Assembly: GCA_964569265.1 (NCBI GenBank) | Contig: CAZMTO010000004.1 | Span: forward strand, 14,936-78,935 | DNA: 64,000 nucleotides | Source: Avidehalobacter sp964569265 | GTDB taxonomy: Bacteria > Bacillota > Dehalobacteriia > UBA4068 > UBA4997 | Direction of reading: 5' to 3' | Shown: one piece after another, positions 8,474 to 16,720 of the stretch | Numbering within the stretch: position 1 is the first letter of the stretch | Layout of the letters: the number at the start of each line of letters is the position of its first letter | Made by a program: the position numbers and the translations under genes | The notes under the pieces: generated by a model | Seen by the model: only the letters and a program-made list of their open reading frames with translations | What the model was told of the DNA's origin: nothing | Databases searched by the model: none

Positions 8474-9310
8474 ATGAAAAAACCCAAACACGGCGATAAA
8501 GCCACAACTATTTTGGTTATAATGCTGCTGGTGGGTCTCTTTTTGCTGTTATACCCCGGTGTCAGCAATTATTGGAACTCACTGCATTCTACGCAGGCCA
8601 TTGCCACCTACGCCGAAGATGTTGCCAACCTTGACGCCGAGCTGTATGACCAACTTTGGGCACAGGCGCAAACCTACAACCGCAGCCTTGCCAACCGCCC
8701 GGGCAGCTATGCTCTTACTTTAGAACAACAGCAGCAATACAACCGGTTGCTTAATGTGTCGGGCATTGGCATTATGGGATATATAGAAATCCCCAGTATA
8801 GAGGTTAGCCTGCCTATTTATCACGGCATACAGGAAAACGTCTTGCAGGTGGCTGTGGGCCACATTGACTGGTCCAGTCTGCCGGTTGGCGGCGCAGGCA
8901 CGCACTGTGTAATGTCCGGCCACCGGGGCTTGCCATCGGCCAAATTATTTACCGATTTAGATAAGCTGGTCGAAGGTGACCTGTTTATGCTGCGCGTTTT
9001 AGACGAAATTTTGACCTACGAGGTTGACCAGATACTGATTGTAGAGCCAAAAGACGTAGAAGCGCTGCAAATTATCGACGGGCAAGACCTTTGTACGCTG
9101 GTAACCTGCACGCCCTACGGCATTAACACACACCGCCTGCTGGTGCGCGGCCACCGGGTAGAAAACGTAGATACTACCGTGCGCGTGGTAGCCGATGCCA
9201 TACAGATAGAACCCCTGCTGGTGGCACCCATACTGGCAACGCCCATATTACTTATTTTGCTGATAATTCTGCTTTTGCCCAATAAATCTGCCAAAAGCCC
9301 CCAAAGGTGA
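8474..9310 (+). CDS. srtC: Class C sortase (pilus polymerase)
   Basis: A 278-residue cysteine transpeptidase that would join pilin subunits by cutting the LPxTG motif and linking it to a pilin lysine. There is an N-terminal membrane segment (about 12-28) and a second one near the C-terminus (about 248-268), the topology typical of class C. Catalytic residues are His150 in SGHRGLPSAKLF, Cys212 in TLVTCTPYG and Arg221 in THRLLVRGHR. The usual DPF/DPW lid motif of class C enzymes is not obvious in the N-terminal part. It lies between the two pilin genes and its stop overlaps the ribosome binding region of the next gene. Confidence 0.93.
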   Translation: MKKPKHGDKATTILVIMLLVGLFLLLYPGVSNYWNSLHSTQAIATYAEDVANLDAELYDQLWAQAQTYNRSLANRPGSYALTLEQQQQYNRLLNVSGIGIMGYIEIPSIEVSLPIYHGIQENVLQVAVGHIDWSSLPVGGAGTHCVMSGHRGLPSAKLFTDLDKLVEGDLFMLRVLDEILTYEVDQILIVEPKDVEALQIIDGQDLCTLVTCTPYGINTHRLLVRGHRVENVDTTVRVVADAIQIEPLLVAPILATPILLILLIILLLPNKSAKSPQR

Positions 9311-9315
9311 TAACT

Positions 9316-10473
9316 ATGAGATTTGCTAAATGCCTGAAAGCTGTTATGCTTACACTGCTGCTGGCCCTTGCGCTGCCCTGCGCTGCCTGGGCTGCCGGCA
9401 GCATACAACTTGATAAAGAAGTAAGCCTGGATATTGTGTATAAAACCGACACAGCTCCGCTAAGCAAGGCCACCTTTAGCATTTATCTGGTGGCTACAGT
9501 AGATGAATACGGCGAATTTACCCCCACCGACGCCTTTGCCCCCTACTATGTAAATATCAGCGGCAAAGACGATGAAGCGTGGCGGGCGCAGGCTTCTACG
9601 CTGGAAGGTTATGTGTTGCTGGACAAAATTGCCCCCACCGACACCGGCAAAACCGATGTTAACGGCAAATTACACCTGCCCACAGGGGATAAAAAGCTGG
9701 TACCGGGGCTGTATCTGGTGCTGGGTGACCGCCTTAAACAGGACGGCTGGCGCTACGACGCTGCACCGGCCTTTGTAACCCTGCCCACCACCGACACCAC
9801 AACCAACACCTGGCAATACAACGTTGTGGCTGCCCCCAAACACGAAGCCGGCCAAGCCCCAAGCGACAGCGGCAGCACCGATAATAATTCAACAAAACGC
9901 AAGGTGCTTAAAATTTGGCAGGATACCGGCCACGAAAACGCCCGCCCCCAACTTATCACGGTTCAACTGCTGCGAGACGGCGAAATTTACAGCACGGTAA
10001 CGCTTAGTGCCAAAAACAACTGGCGCTACACCTGGGATAATTTAAGCGACGAAAGCAAATGGACGTTGGTGGAAAAAGCCACACCCGGCTACACCGGCAC
10101 CGTAACAAAAAACGGCATTACTTTTACGGTTACCAACACCTACACCACTAACAACCCCGACAATCCTAACAAACCGGACAAACCCGATAAACCGGGCGGC
10201 CCCGATGGCCCGGACAATCCCGATAATCCGGATAATCCGAATAATCCGAATAATCCCGACGACCCCGATAAACCGGATAAGCCGGGTACCCCCGGTAACA
10301 ATGGCACCACCGGCGGCAACACACCGGGCGGCACACCGGATAATCAGCCGGATGCCCCCAAGCTGCCGCAAACCGGGCAATTATGGTGGCCGGTACCGAT
10401 TATGCTGTTTGCCGGGCTGCTGCTGGTGTTAATGGGCTTAATGCAGCGCCGAGGTGTACACAATGAAAAATAA
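9316..10473 (+). CDS. Minor pilin with Cna-B domain and Pro-rich stalk
   Basis: A 385-residue secreted protein. ATG 9316 is chosen over the in-frame GTG 9307 because AAAGGTG lies 6 bp before it. The signal peptide (about 1-27) ends PCAAWAAG. A SpaA-like N-terminal domain (about 30-180) is followed by a Cna-B domain (about 195-280: KVLKIWQDTGHENARPQLI, ending ITFTVTNTYT). A low-complexity stalk rich in Asn-Pro-Asp and Asp-Lys-Pro units (about 285-345) leads to LPQTG (350-354), a membrane helix and a charged tail. The stalk probably spans the cell wall, which fits a basal pilin that fastens the fibre. The LPQTG differs from the LPSTG of the other two substrates, so it may be used by the second sortase. 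Confidence 0.88.
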   Translation: MRFAKCLKAVMLTLLLALALPCAAWAAGSIQLDKEVSLDIVYKTDTAPLSKATFSIYLVATVDEYGEFTPTDAFAPYYVNISGKDDEAWRAQASTLEGYVLLDKIAPTDTGKTDVNGKLHLPTGDKKLVPGLYLVLGDRLKQDGWRYDAAPAFVTLPTTDTTTNTWQYNVVAAPKHEAGQAPSDSGSTDNNSTKRKVLKIWQDTGHENARPQLITVQLLRDGEIYSTVTLSAKNNWRYTWDNLSDESKWTLVEKATPGYTGTVTKNGITFTVTNTYTTNNPDNPNKPDKPDKPGGPDGPDNPDNPDNPNNPNNPDDPDKPDKPGTPGNNGTTGGNTPGGTPDNQPDAPKLPQTGQLWWPVPIMLFAGLLLVLMGLMQRRGVHNEK

Positions 10474-11071
10474 ACCCAACCTTATGATATTGCTGGGGCT
10501 GTTGCTTATAGCGGCGGCCCTGTTGCTTTGCGGGGCCAATTTAGCCGAAGCTGCCCACGCCAAAAGTACCTCTCTGGCGGCGGCCAACCAACTGGAACAG
10601 CAAATACCGGCGGCGCCCACGCCTGCCACCGGTGTCGAGGCCGAAATACCGGACTACCTGCTAAACCCCAATATGGCAATGCCCACCGCCACTGTTGACG
10701 GCGTTGATTACATAGGCGTGCTTAATATTGCGGCGCTAAATTTAAACCTGCCGATTATAAGCCGGTGGAGCTACCCCAACCTTAAAACAGCCCCCTGCCG
10801 CTATTCCGGTTCGGCGTACACGGATAATTTGGTGATAGCCGCGCACAACTATGCCGCCCATTTTGGCCACTTAAAAAACCTGCACACCGGCGATGCCGTT
10901 ACCTTTTGTGACATTGACGGCAACCAGTTTAGCTACACCGTAGCCGATATGGAGGTGCTGGCCGATACCGCGATAGAAGAAATGACCGACAGCGGTTGGC
11001 CGCTTACCCTGTTTACCTGCACGGTTGGCGGGCAAAGCCGCATTGCCATACGTTGCACCACCGCCGAATAA
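10463..11071 (+). CDS. Second sortase, single-membrane-anchor type
   Basis: A 202-residue sortase that overlaps the minor pilin by 11 bp; GAGGTG lies 6 bp before ATG 10463. One N-terminal membrane segment (about 7-28) is followed by the catalytic beta-barrel. The active residues are His128 (VIAAHNYAAHFG), Cys186 (LFTCTVGGQ) and Arg193. It has no C-terminal membrane helix, unlike the class C enzyme upstream, so I take it as a housekeeping or B/D-like sortase dedicated to this locus, perhaps anchoring the finished pilus through the minor pilin. The class assignment is uncertain. Confidence 0.88.
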   Translation: MKNKPNLMILLGLLLIAAALLLCGANLAEAAHAKSTSLAAANQLEQQIPAAPTPATGVEAEIPDYLLNPNMAMPTATVDGVDYIGVLNIAALNLNLPIISRWSYPNLKTAPCRYSGSAYTDNLVIAAHNYAAHFGHLKNLHTGDAVTFCDIDGNQFSYTVADMEVLADTAIEEMTDSGWPLTLFTCTVGGQSRIAIRCTTAE

Positions 11072-11078
11072 ACGCACA

Positions 11079-11117
11079 AAAGCCACCGACTGAAAAAATC
11101 GGTGGCTTTATTTTTTT
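11079..11117 (+). terminator. Terminator of the pilus operon
   Basis: Perfect 11-bp stem (AAAGCCACCGA with TCGGTGGCTTT), nine-nt loop, then A and seven T residues, 7 bp after the sortase stop. Confidence 0.95.
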
Positions 11118-11230
11118 GTATTTGCACTGCCCAAAACCCACGCCCAAGCAACGTAGCAACGTGGTGCCAAACCGGCTGCGCGGGAGCGCCCCCTGACAAG
11201 GGCGGCGGGCAGTTTGTTGCTGCCATAAAA

Positions 11231-12067
11231 TTAACGGCCGCGGGTGTAAACCAGCGAACTGATAATGCTGATAGCCAGCACGCAAACGATAAACCCAATG
11301 GAAACCGGTATGGAAATGTGAATGTCGGCAATAAGCAGCAGCAGCTTTACACCGGTAAACGCCAAAATCAGCGCCACACCATACTTCATCAGGCAGAAGC
11401 GGTTTTGCATATGCTCGATAACAAAAAACAACTGCCGCATACCCATAATGGCCAAAATATTAGCAAAATAGATGATCATCATATGGCTGGATACCGAAAA
11501 CGCCGCCGGCACCGAGTCGATAGCAAACAGAATATCCGAGGATTCAATAACGATAAGCACAGCAAACAGGGGGGTCATAAGCCACTTGCCGTGTTCTTTA
11601 ACAAAAAATTTGTTGCCGACAAAATCATCGGTAACGGGCAAAAATCTGGTCAACAGCTTAAGTACGCGGTTATCGTGCGGCGAAACTTCTTCGTCGGAAG
11701 CGTGCGATTTAAGCATATTAAACGCACTGTACAGCAGCACAGCACCAAAAATGTACAGCACCCACGAAAAGCTGTGAACAATGGTAGCGCCCAACGCAAT
11801 AAAAATAAACCGCAGCACAATGGCGCCAATAATACCATAAGCCAAACAACGGTGCTGCAAAGATTCCGGCACACCAAAGCTGGCAAAAATAGACAGAAAC
11901 ACAAACATATTGTCCATACTAAGGCTAAATTCCAGCAGATAGCAGCCTAAAAATTCCAGCGCCCAGGTTTGGTGCCCCGACACGTAGATTACGCCGGTGG
12001 TAATTAAGGCCACCGCCATCCATATGCCCACCCATTTAAAAGAATGTAGAATTGATTTGTCCCTCAT
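11231..12067 (-). CDS. TerC/Alx-family membrane protein, likely Mn2+ exporter
   Basis: A 278-residue protein with about seven to nine membrane helices. The family hallmark SLSMDNMFVF and the second acidic motif FAIDSVPAAF are both present; their aspartates are thought to bind the metal. Members of this family (Alx, MeeF/MeeY) export manganese or load it onto exported enzymes. The gene sits behind a yybP-ykoY riboswitch, which senses Mn2+, which strongly supports that function here. A GGAGG ribosome binding site lies just before the ATG. Name left open because Alx, YceF and YkoY cannot be told apart by eye. Confidence 0.92.
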   Translation of the reverse strand: MRDKSILHSFKWVGIWMAVALITTGVIYVSGHQTWALEFLGCYLLEFSLSMDNMFVFLSIFASFGVPESLQHRCLAYGIIGAIVLRFIFIALGATIVHSFSWVLYIFGAVLLYSAFNMLKSHASDEEVSPHDNRVLKLLTRFLPVTDDFVGNKFFVKEHGKWLMTPLFAVLIVIESSDILFAIDSVPAAFSVSSHMMIIYFANILAIMGMRQLFFVIEHMQNRFCLMKYGVALILAFTGVKLLLLIADIHISIPVSIGFIVCVLAISIISSLVYTRGR

Positions 12068-12114
12068 ACTATACCTCCGTTATAATAATATGCCGTAGTT
12101 ACCCAAAATAAAGC

Positions 12115-12240
12115 AAAAAAATAAAGACCCCGATGACAAAATCATCAAGGTCTTACTTCCACTTTGGGACGCGCTGCCGGGCTTTTGGCCGGGAATGACG
12201 ACACCGCGATTTATAAGTTACTCCCCTTAACGGTGATGTA
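12115..12240 (-). promoter_or_regulatory. yybP-ykoY (Mn2+) riboswitch with terminator
   Basis: On the minus strand the sequence upstream of terC carries AAGGGGAGTAAC (12217-12228), the family's conserved first segment, followed by GTCGTCATTCCCGGCC and a GC-rich arm. It ends in an intrinsic terminator (12115-12154: stem AAGACCTTGATGA with TCATCGGGGTCTT, then T-rich tract). In this class Mn2+ binding favours an antiterminated state, switching on exporters. The gene follows 47 bp later. Confidence 0.9.
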
Positions 12241-12286
12241 ATTTTCAGTTATTTTACTGCTTATATTTGGTACATTTGATATTTTA

Positions 12287-13021
12287 CTAAAAATACCGCT
12301 GTTTGTCAACAGGTTTTTCCGCGGCAATTTCGGTCACGGTAAGCTCATCACCGGCCACAAAAAAGCGCACATTAAAGCCGGCAAAGCTTAAACCGTAAAG
12401 CCGCTCAGCCTCCTGCTGATACCCCGGTCTGGGGTCGGCAGCCAGCACCGCCAGCAAACCGGCGCGTTTGGCCTGCGGCAGTTGGTCAAGCAGCGCCGCC
12501 GGGCAGTTCACCTTTAACTGATGTTCTCCCTTGGGCACAGCAAAGCCGCCCTTTGCCTGCGGCACACTGTCGGCATAGGGCACATAGGGTTTAATGTCAA
12601 AAATGGGCGTGGCATTAAGGCAATCAGCACCTGATACCAACAGCACCGGGCCGTCATCGGCCTTATAATCTACCGCCAACAAACGCACCACCGAAAGCCC
12701 CAGCTTGTTAGGTCGGTTAGGCGAACGGCTGGCAAACACCCCCACACGCACATTGCCGCCCAAACGCGGCGGGCGCACGGTAGGCTGCCAGCTATTGCTG
12801 CTGCCTGCCGCAAACCCGGCGTTAAACTGCCAAATTAGCCATAAGTGAGAAAAATCCTCAATACCGCGCAGGGCTTCGGCACGGCGGTATTCCGGTGCCA
12901 AAACCACACGCGATACAACTTCTTCTATTAAGCCGCTTTGGCGCGGCACACCAAATTTGCTGTGATAATCGTTATAAATATGAGCTATCGGTTTTATCAG
13001 CAAACCGTCGGTTTCGCTCAT
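12287..13021 (-). CDS. trmO: tRNA (adenine37-N6)-methyltransferase TrmO
   Basis: A 244-residue TsaA/YaeB-family enzyme that methylates N6-threonylcarbamoyladenosine at position 37 of ANN-decoding tRNAs. Family motifs are clear: FGVPRQSGL near the N-terminus, GIEDFSHLWLIWQF, and VGVFASRSPNRPNKLGLS. A C-terminal domain (about 150-240, with DPRPGYQQ and YGLSFAGFNVRF) is typical of the long form. The start codon overlaps the eno stop codon (ATGA), so the gene is translationally coupled to enolase and is the last gene of the glycolytic operon. Confidence 0.93.
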   Translation of the reverse strand: MSETDGLLIKPIAHIYNDYHSKFGVPRQSGLIEEVVSRVVLAPEYRRAEALRGIEDFSHLWLIWQFNAGFAAGSSNSWQPTVRPPRLGGNVRVGVFASRSPNRPNKLGLSVVRLLAVDYKADDGPVLLVSGADCLNATPIFDIKPYVPYADSVPQAKGGFAVPKGEHQLKVNCPAALLDQLPQAKRAGLLAVLAADPRPGYQQEAERLYGLSFAGFNVRFFVAGDELTVTEIAAEKPVDKQRYF

Positions 13022-14301
13022 TTTAAGTTATAAAAAGCGGTAAGCCCCGGATACACCGCAGCAGCGTCCAGCTCCTGTTCAATGCGCAAAAGCTGGTTAT
13101 ATTTAGCCACACGGTCAGTACGGCTGGGAGCGCCGGTTTTTATCTGACCGGCATTGGTAGCAACAGCAATATCGGCAATGGTAGTATCTTCGGTTTCACC
13201 GGAACGATGCGATACTACAGCGGTGTAGCCGGCGCGTTTAGCCATTTCAATAGCATCTAAGGTTTCGGTAAGGGTACCAATCTGGTTTACCTTAATAAGA
13301 ATAGAGTTGCCGGCGCCACATTCTATGCCCTGCTTTAAGCGCTTGGTGTTGGTAACAAACAGATCATCACCCACCAACTGTACACGGCTGCCCAGGCGTG
13401 CCGACATCTGCTGCCAGCCCTCCCAGTCATCTTCAGCCAAACCGTCCTCAATAGATATGATCGGGTATTTATCAATCAGGTCGGCATAATAGTCAATCAT
13501 CTGCTCCGATGTCATAACCTTGCCTTCACCGGCCAGATCATACTTGCCGTCCTCGTACATTTCGCTGGATGCTACATCCAGTGCCAAACGTACATCTTCT
13601 CCCGGCTTGTAACCGGCACGTTCAATAGCAGCTACAATAACCTGCAAGGCTTCTTCATTGCTGCCAAGGTTAGGCGCAAAACCGCCCTCGTCACCAACCG
13701 ATGTAACATAGCCTTTTTCTTTAAGCACGGCTTTAAGGTTATGGAAGATTTCGGCACCCATACGCAAAGCTTCGGCAAAGGTGGCTGCACCAACGGGCAT
13801 AACCATAAATTCCTGAATATCGACGTTATTATCAGCGTGCTGACCGCCGTTTAATATGTTCATCATCGGCACGGGCAGGGTTTTGGCATTGGCACCGCCG
13901 ATATAACGGTACAGCGGCATACCAAGGCTATCGGCAGCAGCCTTGGCAACTGCCAGCGACACACCCAAAATAGCGTTGGCACCCAGCTTGCCCTTGTTAT
14001 CGGTGCCGTCTAACTGAATTAACAGTTGGTCAATATCCGCCTGATTATAGGCAGAAAGCCCGATAAGCGCCGGGGCAATTATCTCCAGCACATTGCTTAC
14101 GGCCTGTGTGGTACCCTTGCCCAGATAACGGCCCTTTTCACCGTCACGCAGCTCTACAGCCTCGTGTACGCCGGTAGATGCCCCGGAGGGCACAGCAGCA
14201 CGCCCAAAAGCACCGTCTTCCAGCATAACCTCAACTTCTACAGTGGGGTTGCCGCGGCTGTCTAAAATTTCTCTGGCGTTAACATCAATAATAAAGCTCA
14301 T
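13018..14301 (-). CDS. eno: Enolase
   Basis: A 427-residue enzyme of normal length converting 2-phosphoglycerate to phosphoenolpyruvate. Signature segments: NAREILDSRGNPTVEVEV at the N-terminus, VGDEGGFAPNLGSNEEAL with the active-site loop, SIEDGLAEDDWEGW (metal ligand), VGDDLFVTNTKRL, and SHRSGETEDTTIADIAVAT near the C-terminus. Last enzyme gene of the gap-pgk-tpiA-gpmI-eno series, with 54 bp after gpmI and a GGAGG site before its ATG. Confidence 0.98.
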   Translation of the reverse strand: MSFIIDVNAREILDSRGNPTVEVEVMLEDGAFGRAAVPSGASTGVHEAVELRDGEKGRYLGKGTTQAVSNVLEIIAPALIGLSAYNQADIDQLLIQLDGTDNKGKLGANAILGVSLAVAKAAADSLGMPLYRYIGGANAKTLPVPMMNILNGGQHADNNVDIQEFMVMPVGAATFAEALRMGAEIFHNLKAVLKEKGYVTSVGDEGGFAPNLGSNEEALQVIVAAIERAGYKPGEDVRLALDVASSEMYEDGKYDLAGEGKVMTSEQMIDYYADLIDKYPIISIEDGLAEDDWEGWQQMSARLGSRVQLVGDDLFVTNTKRLKQGIECGAGNSILIKVNQIGTLTETLDAIEMAKRAGYTAVVSHRSGETEDTTIADIAVATNAGQIKTGAPSRTDRVAKYNQLLRIEQELDAAAVYPGLTAFYNLK

Positions 14302-14355
14302 AATAATCCTCCCAAATTTTGCGTTATATGCTTTATTTGCAGCTTTTTAAGCTTT

Positions 14356-15864
14356 TTAACATATCAGACTCTGCCCCGTCATCTCAGCAGGGACAGCAAC
14401 ACCCAGCATTTGCAGCAGGGTGGGTGCAATATCGCACAGAGCACCGTCTTTAAGCCGGCCGGGGTAATTTACCATAATTATCGGCACCAAAGACGTTGTA
14501 TGCGCCGTAACAGGGTTGCCGTCCTCGTCTAACAGGCGCTCTACATTGCCGTGGTCTGCCGTTATAAGCAAAGCACCGCCCGCTGCCTTTATCGCCGCTT
14601 CTATGCGGCCAAGGCAGGTATCTACAGTTTCTACCGCTTTTACCGCTGCCGGTATTACCCCTGTGTGGCCCACCATATCCGGGTTAGCCAAATTTAAAAT
14701 TATCGCGTCATATTCGCCGCTGTTTATGGCCGCCACCACTTTGTCGCAAACCTCCGACGCGCTCATTTCCGGCTGAAGATCGTATGTAGCCACCTTAGGT
14801 GATGCTACCAAAATGCGCTCCTCGCCGGGGTTGGGTTTTTCTACCCCGCCATTAAAAAAGAAGGTTACGTGCGCGTATTTTTCGGTTTCGGCAATACGCA
14901 GTTGCTTTAAGCTCGCCTGCGCCAAAACTTCTCCCAGGGTGTTAACCGGTGTTTGCTTTTTAAAGGCCACCGGCAAATCAAAGGTTTCGTCGTATTCCGT
15001 CATACAGCAGTAGCTTACCTGCGGATACTGCGGTCTGGCAAATTCCGCAAAGTCGGTCTCGCAAAAAGCACGGGTAATTTCTCGCGCACGGTCGGCCCTA
15101 AAGTTATAAAAAATCAGGCTGTCACCGTTTTGCACGGTAAAATCCTTATTATCCGGCACTATCGGCTCAATAAATTCATCGGTAACGCCGGCTGCATAGC
15201 TGCCGCGCACAGCCGCGGGCAAATCTGCCGCCACTGCACCTTCGGCCAGCACCATAGCACGCCAGGCTTTTTCTACTCGGTCCCAGCGCTTATCTCTGTC
15301 CATAGCCCAAAAACGGCCGCAAACCACACCGGGCGCACCATAGCCGGTTTGGGCAAAATGCGCCAACAGCCGCTCCAGATAATCTATGCCGGAGGTCGGC
15401 GGAACATCACGGCCATCCATAAAGCAATGTACATAGGTTTGCTTTATACCCATAGCCTGCGCCATTGCCAGCAGCGCCAGCAGGTGATTAAAATGGCTGT
15501 GTACGCCGCCGTCTGAAAGCAAACCCATAAGGTGCAAACGGCCGGTTTTTTCAGCAACCGCCATAGCCTGCACCAGTGCCGGGTTTTGCGCCAGCTCTCC
15601 GTCGGCAATAGCTTTATCAATCGCTGTTAAATCCTGATAAATTACCCGCCCTGCACCAATATTAAGGTGTCCAACCTCCGAATTACCCATCAGGCCGTCA
15701 GGCAAACCAACTGCCAAACCGCTGGCTTTTAGCGTTGCCGTGGGGTTTTCTCGGCACAAGCGGTCAAAGTTAGGCAGCTTAGCAAGGCTAAGTGCATCGC
15801 CGGGCAGGCCGGTTTTTAGCCCCCAACCGTCCATTATGCAGAGCATTATCGGTTTTTGTTTCAT
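14356..15864 (-). CDS. gpmI: 2,3-bisphosphoglycerate-independent phosphoglycerate mutase
   Basis: A 502-residue alkaline-phosphatase-superfamily enzyme interconverting 3- and 2-phosphoglycerate with two Mn2+ ions. Seen: CIMDGWGL at the N-terminus (first metal aspartate), MGNSEVGHLNIGAGR with the phosphorylated serine, and ITADHGNVERLLDE for the second metal site. The Mn2+ dependence of this enzyme is notable next to the two Mn2+ export genes in the window (terC, mntP). Spacing of 46 bp to tpiA fits one operon. Confidence 0.97.
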   Translation of the reverse strand: MKQKPIMLCIMDGWGLKTGLPGDALSLAKLPNFDRLCRENPTATLKASGLAVGLPDGLMGNSEVGHLNIGAGRVIYQDLTAIDKAIADGELAQNPALVQAMAVAEKTGRLHLMGLLSDGGVHSHFNHLLALLAMAQAMGIKQTYVHCFMDGRDVPPTSGIDYLERLLAHFAQTGYGAPGVVCGRFWAMDRDKRWDRVEKAWRAMVLAEGAVAADLPAAVRGSYAAGVTDEFIEPIVPDNKDFTVQNGDSLIFYNFRADRAREITRAFCETDFAEFARPQYPQVSYCCMTEYDETFDLPVAFKKQTPVNTLGEVLAQASLKQLRIAETEKYAHVTFFFNGGVEKPNPGEERILVASPKVATYDLQPEMSASEVCDKVVAAINSGEYDAIILNLANPDMVGHTGVIPAAVKAVETVDTCLGRIEAAIKAAGGALLITADHGNVERLLDEDGNPVTAHTTSLVPIIMVNYPGRLKDGALCDIAPTLLQMLGVAVPAEMTGQSLIC

Positions 15865-15910
15865 CTTGTTATACCTTTATAATATATTTGTATAATACTT
15901 TTGGCAGCTA

Positions 15911-16702
15911 TTATTTTATATTTACACCGACAAAAGCTTCCCGGCAAAGCTCGGCAAAGGTAGCCGCTTTAAGCGACGCACCACCAACCAGCGCACCGTC
16001 AACATCGGGTGCTGCCATAAAAGAAGCTACATTTTGCGGGCTTACGCTGCCGCCGTACAAAATTCTGATACTGTCGGCAACATCACCGGCCTGTTCGCGC
16101 AAATATTCTCTAATAACCTTGCAGGCCATTTGCGCTTCGTCGGCTGTGGCGGCTTTGCCGGTGCCAATAGCCCAAATAGGCTCGTAGGCAATAACAATGT
16201 CGGCCTTGCCATCCCAAAAACGCATACTTTCGTAAAGCTGCGCTTCTAACCATTCGGCAGTAAGCCCACCTTCGTGTATCGACTCACTTTCTCCCACGCA
16301 CAAAATCGGCGTCATACCGGCTGCAAGGGCAGCACCGCACTTTTTAGATACCATTTCGCTGGATTCCTGCAACAGGGTGCGGCGTTCAGAATGTCCGCAA
16401 ATAACATAGCCCACGCCACATTCGGTAAGCATACCGGGCGATATTTCGCCGGTAAAGGCACCGGCAGTCTGCCAAAAAACATCCTGCGCGCCCAAACCAA
16501 TGTTAACGCTGCCCTGTGTAATAGCTGTATGCAAGGGGTAAAGCGCCGTAAAGGGCGGGCAAAATACCACGTCGGCTTCGGTATCGTTTAAATCCCTGTT
16601 TATAACATCGGCACCAACCTGAGCAAATTCGGCCAGCCAGCCTAAGCTTTCCTCTACAGTTTGGTTCATCTTCCAGTTAGCTGCAAGCAAAGGTTTCCTC
16701 AT
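15911..16702 (-). CDS. tpiA: Triosephosphate isomerase
   Basis: A 263-residue TIM barrel interconverting dihydroxyacetone phosphate and glyceraldehyde 3-phosphate. NWKMN (10-14 region) holds the catalytic lysine, CGHSERR the catalytic histidine, AYEPIWAIGTGKAAT the catalytic glutamate and flexible loop, and YGGSVSPQN the phosphate-binding loop. Slightly longer than the usual 250 residues. It lies 18 bp downstream of pgk. Confidence 0.98.
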   Translation of the reverse strand: MRKPLLAANWKMNQTVEESLGWLAEFAQVGADVINRDLNDTEADVVFCPPFTALYPLHTAITQGSVNIGLGAQDVFWQTAGAFTGEISPGMLTECGVGYVICGHSERRTLLQESSEMVSKKCGAALAAGMTPILCVGESESIHEGGLTAEWLEAQLYESMRFWDGKADIVIAYEPIWAIGTGKAATADEAQMACKVIREYLREQAGDVADSIRILYGGSVSPQNVASFMAAPDVDGALVGGASLKAATFAELCREAFVGVNIK

Positions 16703-16720
16703 AATACATCCTCCGTTGAA

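Noticed and set aside
10150..10345. Short tandem AT/CCGGA-rich repeats that might be taken for a CRISPR or minisatellite
   Set aside because: They encode the Asn-Pro-Asp/Lys-Pro stalk of the minor pilin in frame; no spacers of even length and no cas genes occur in the window.
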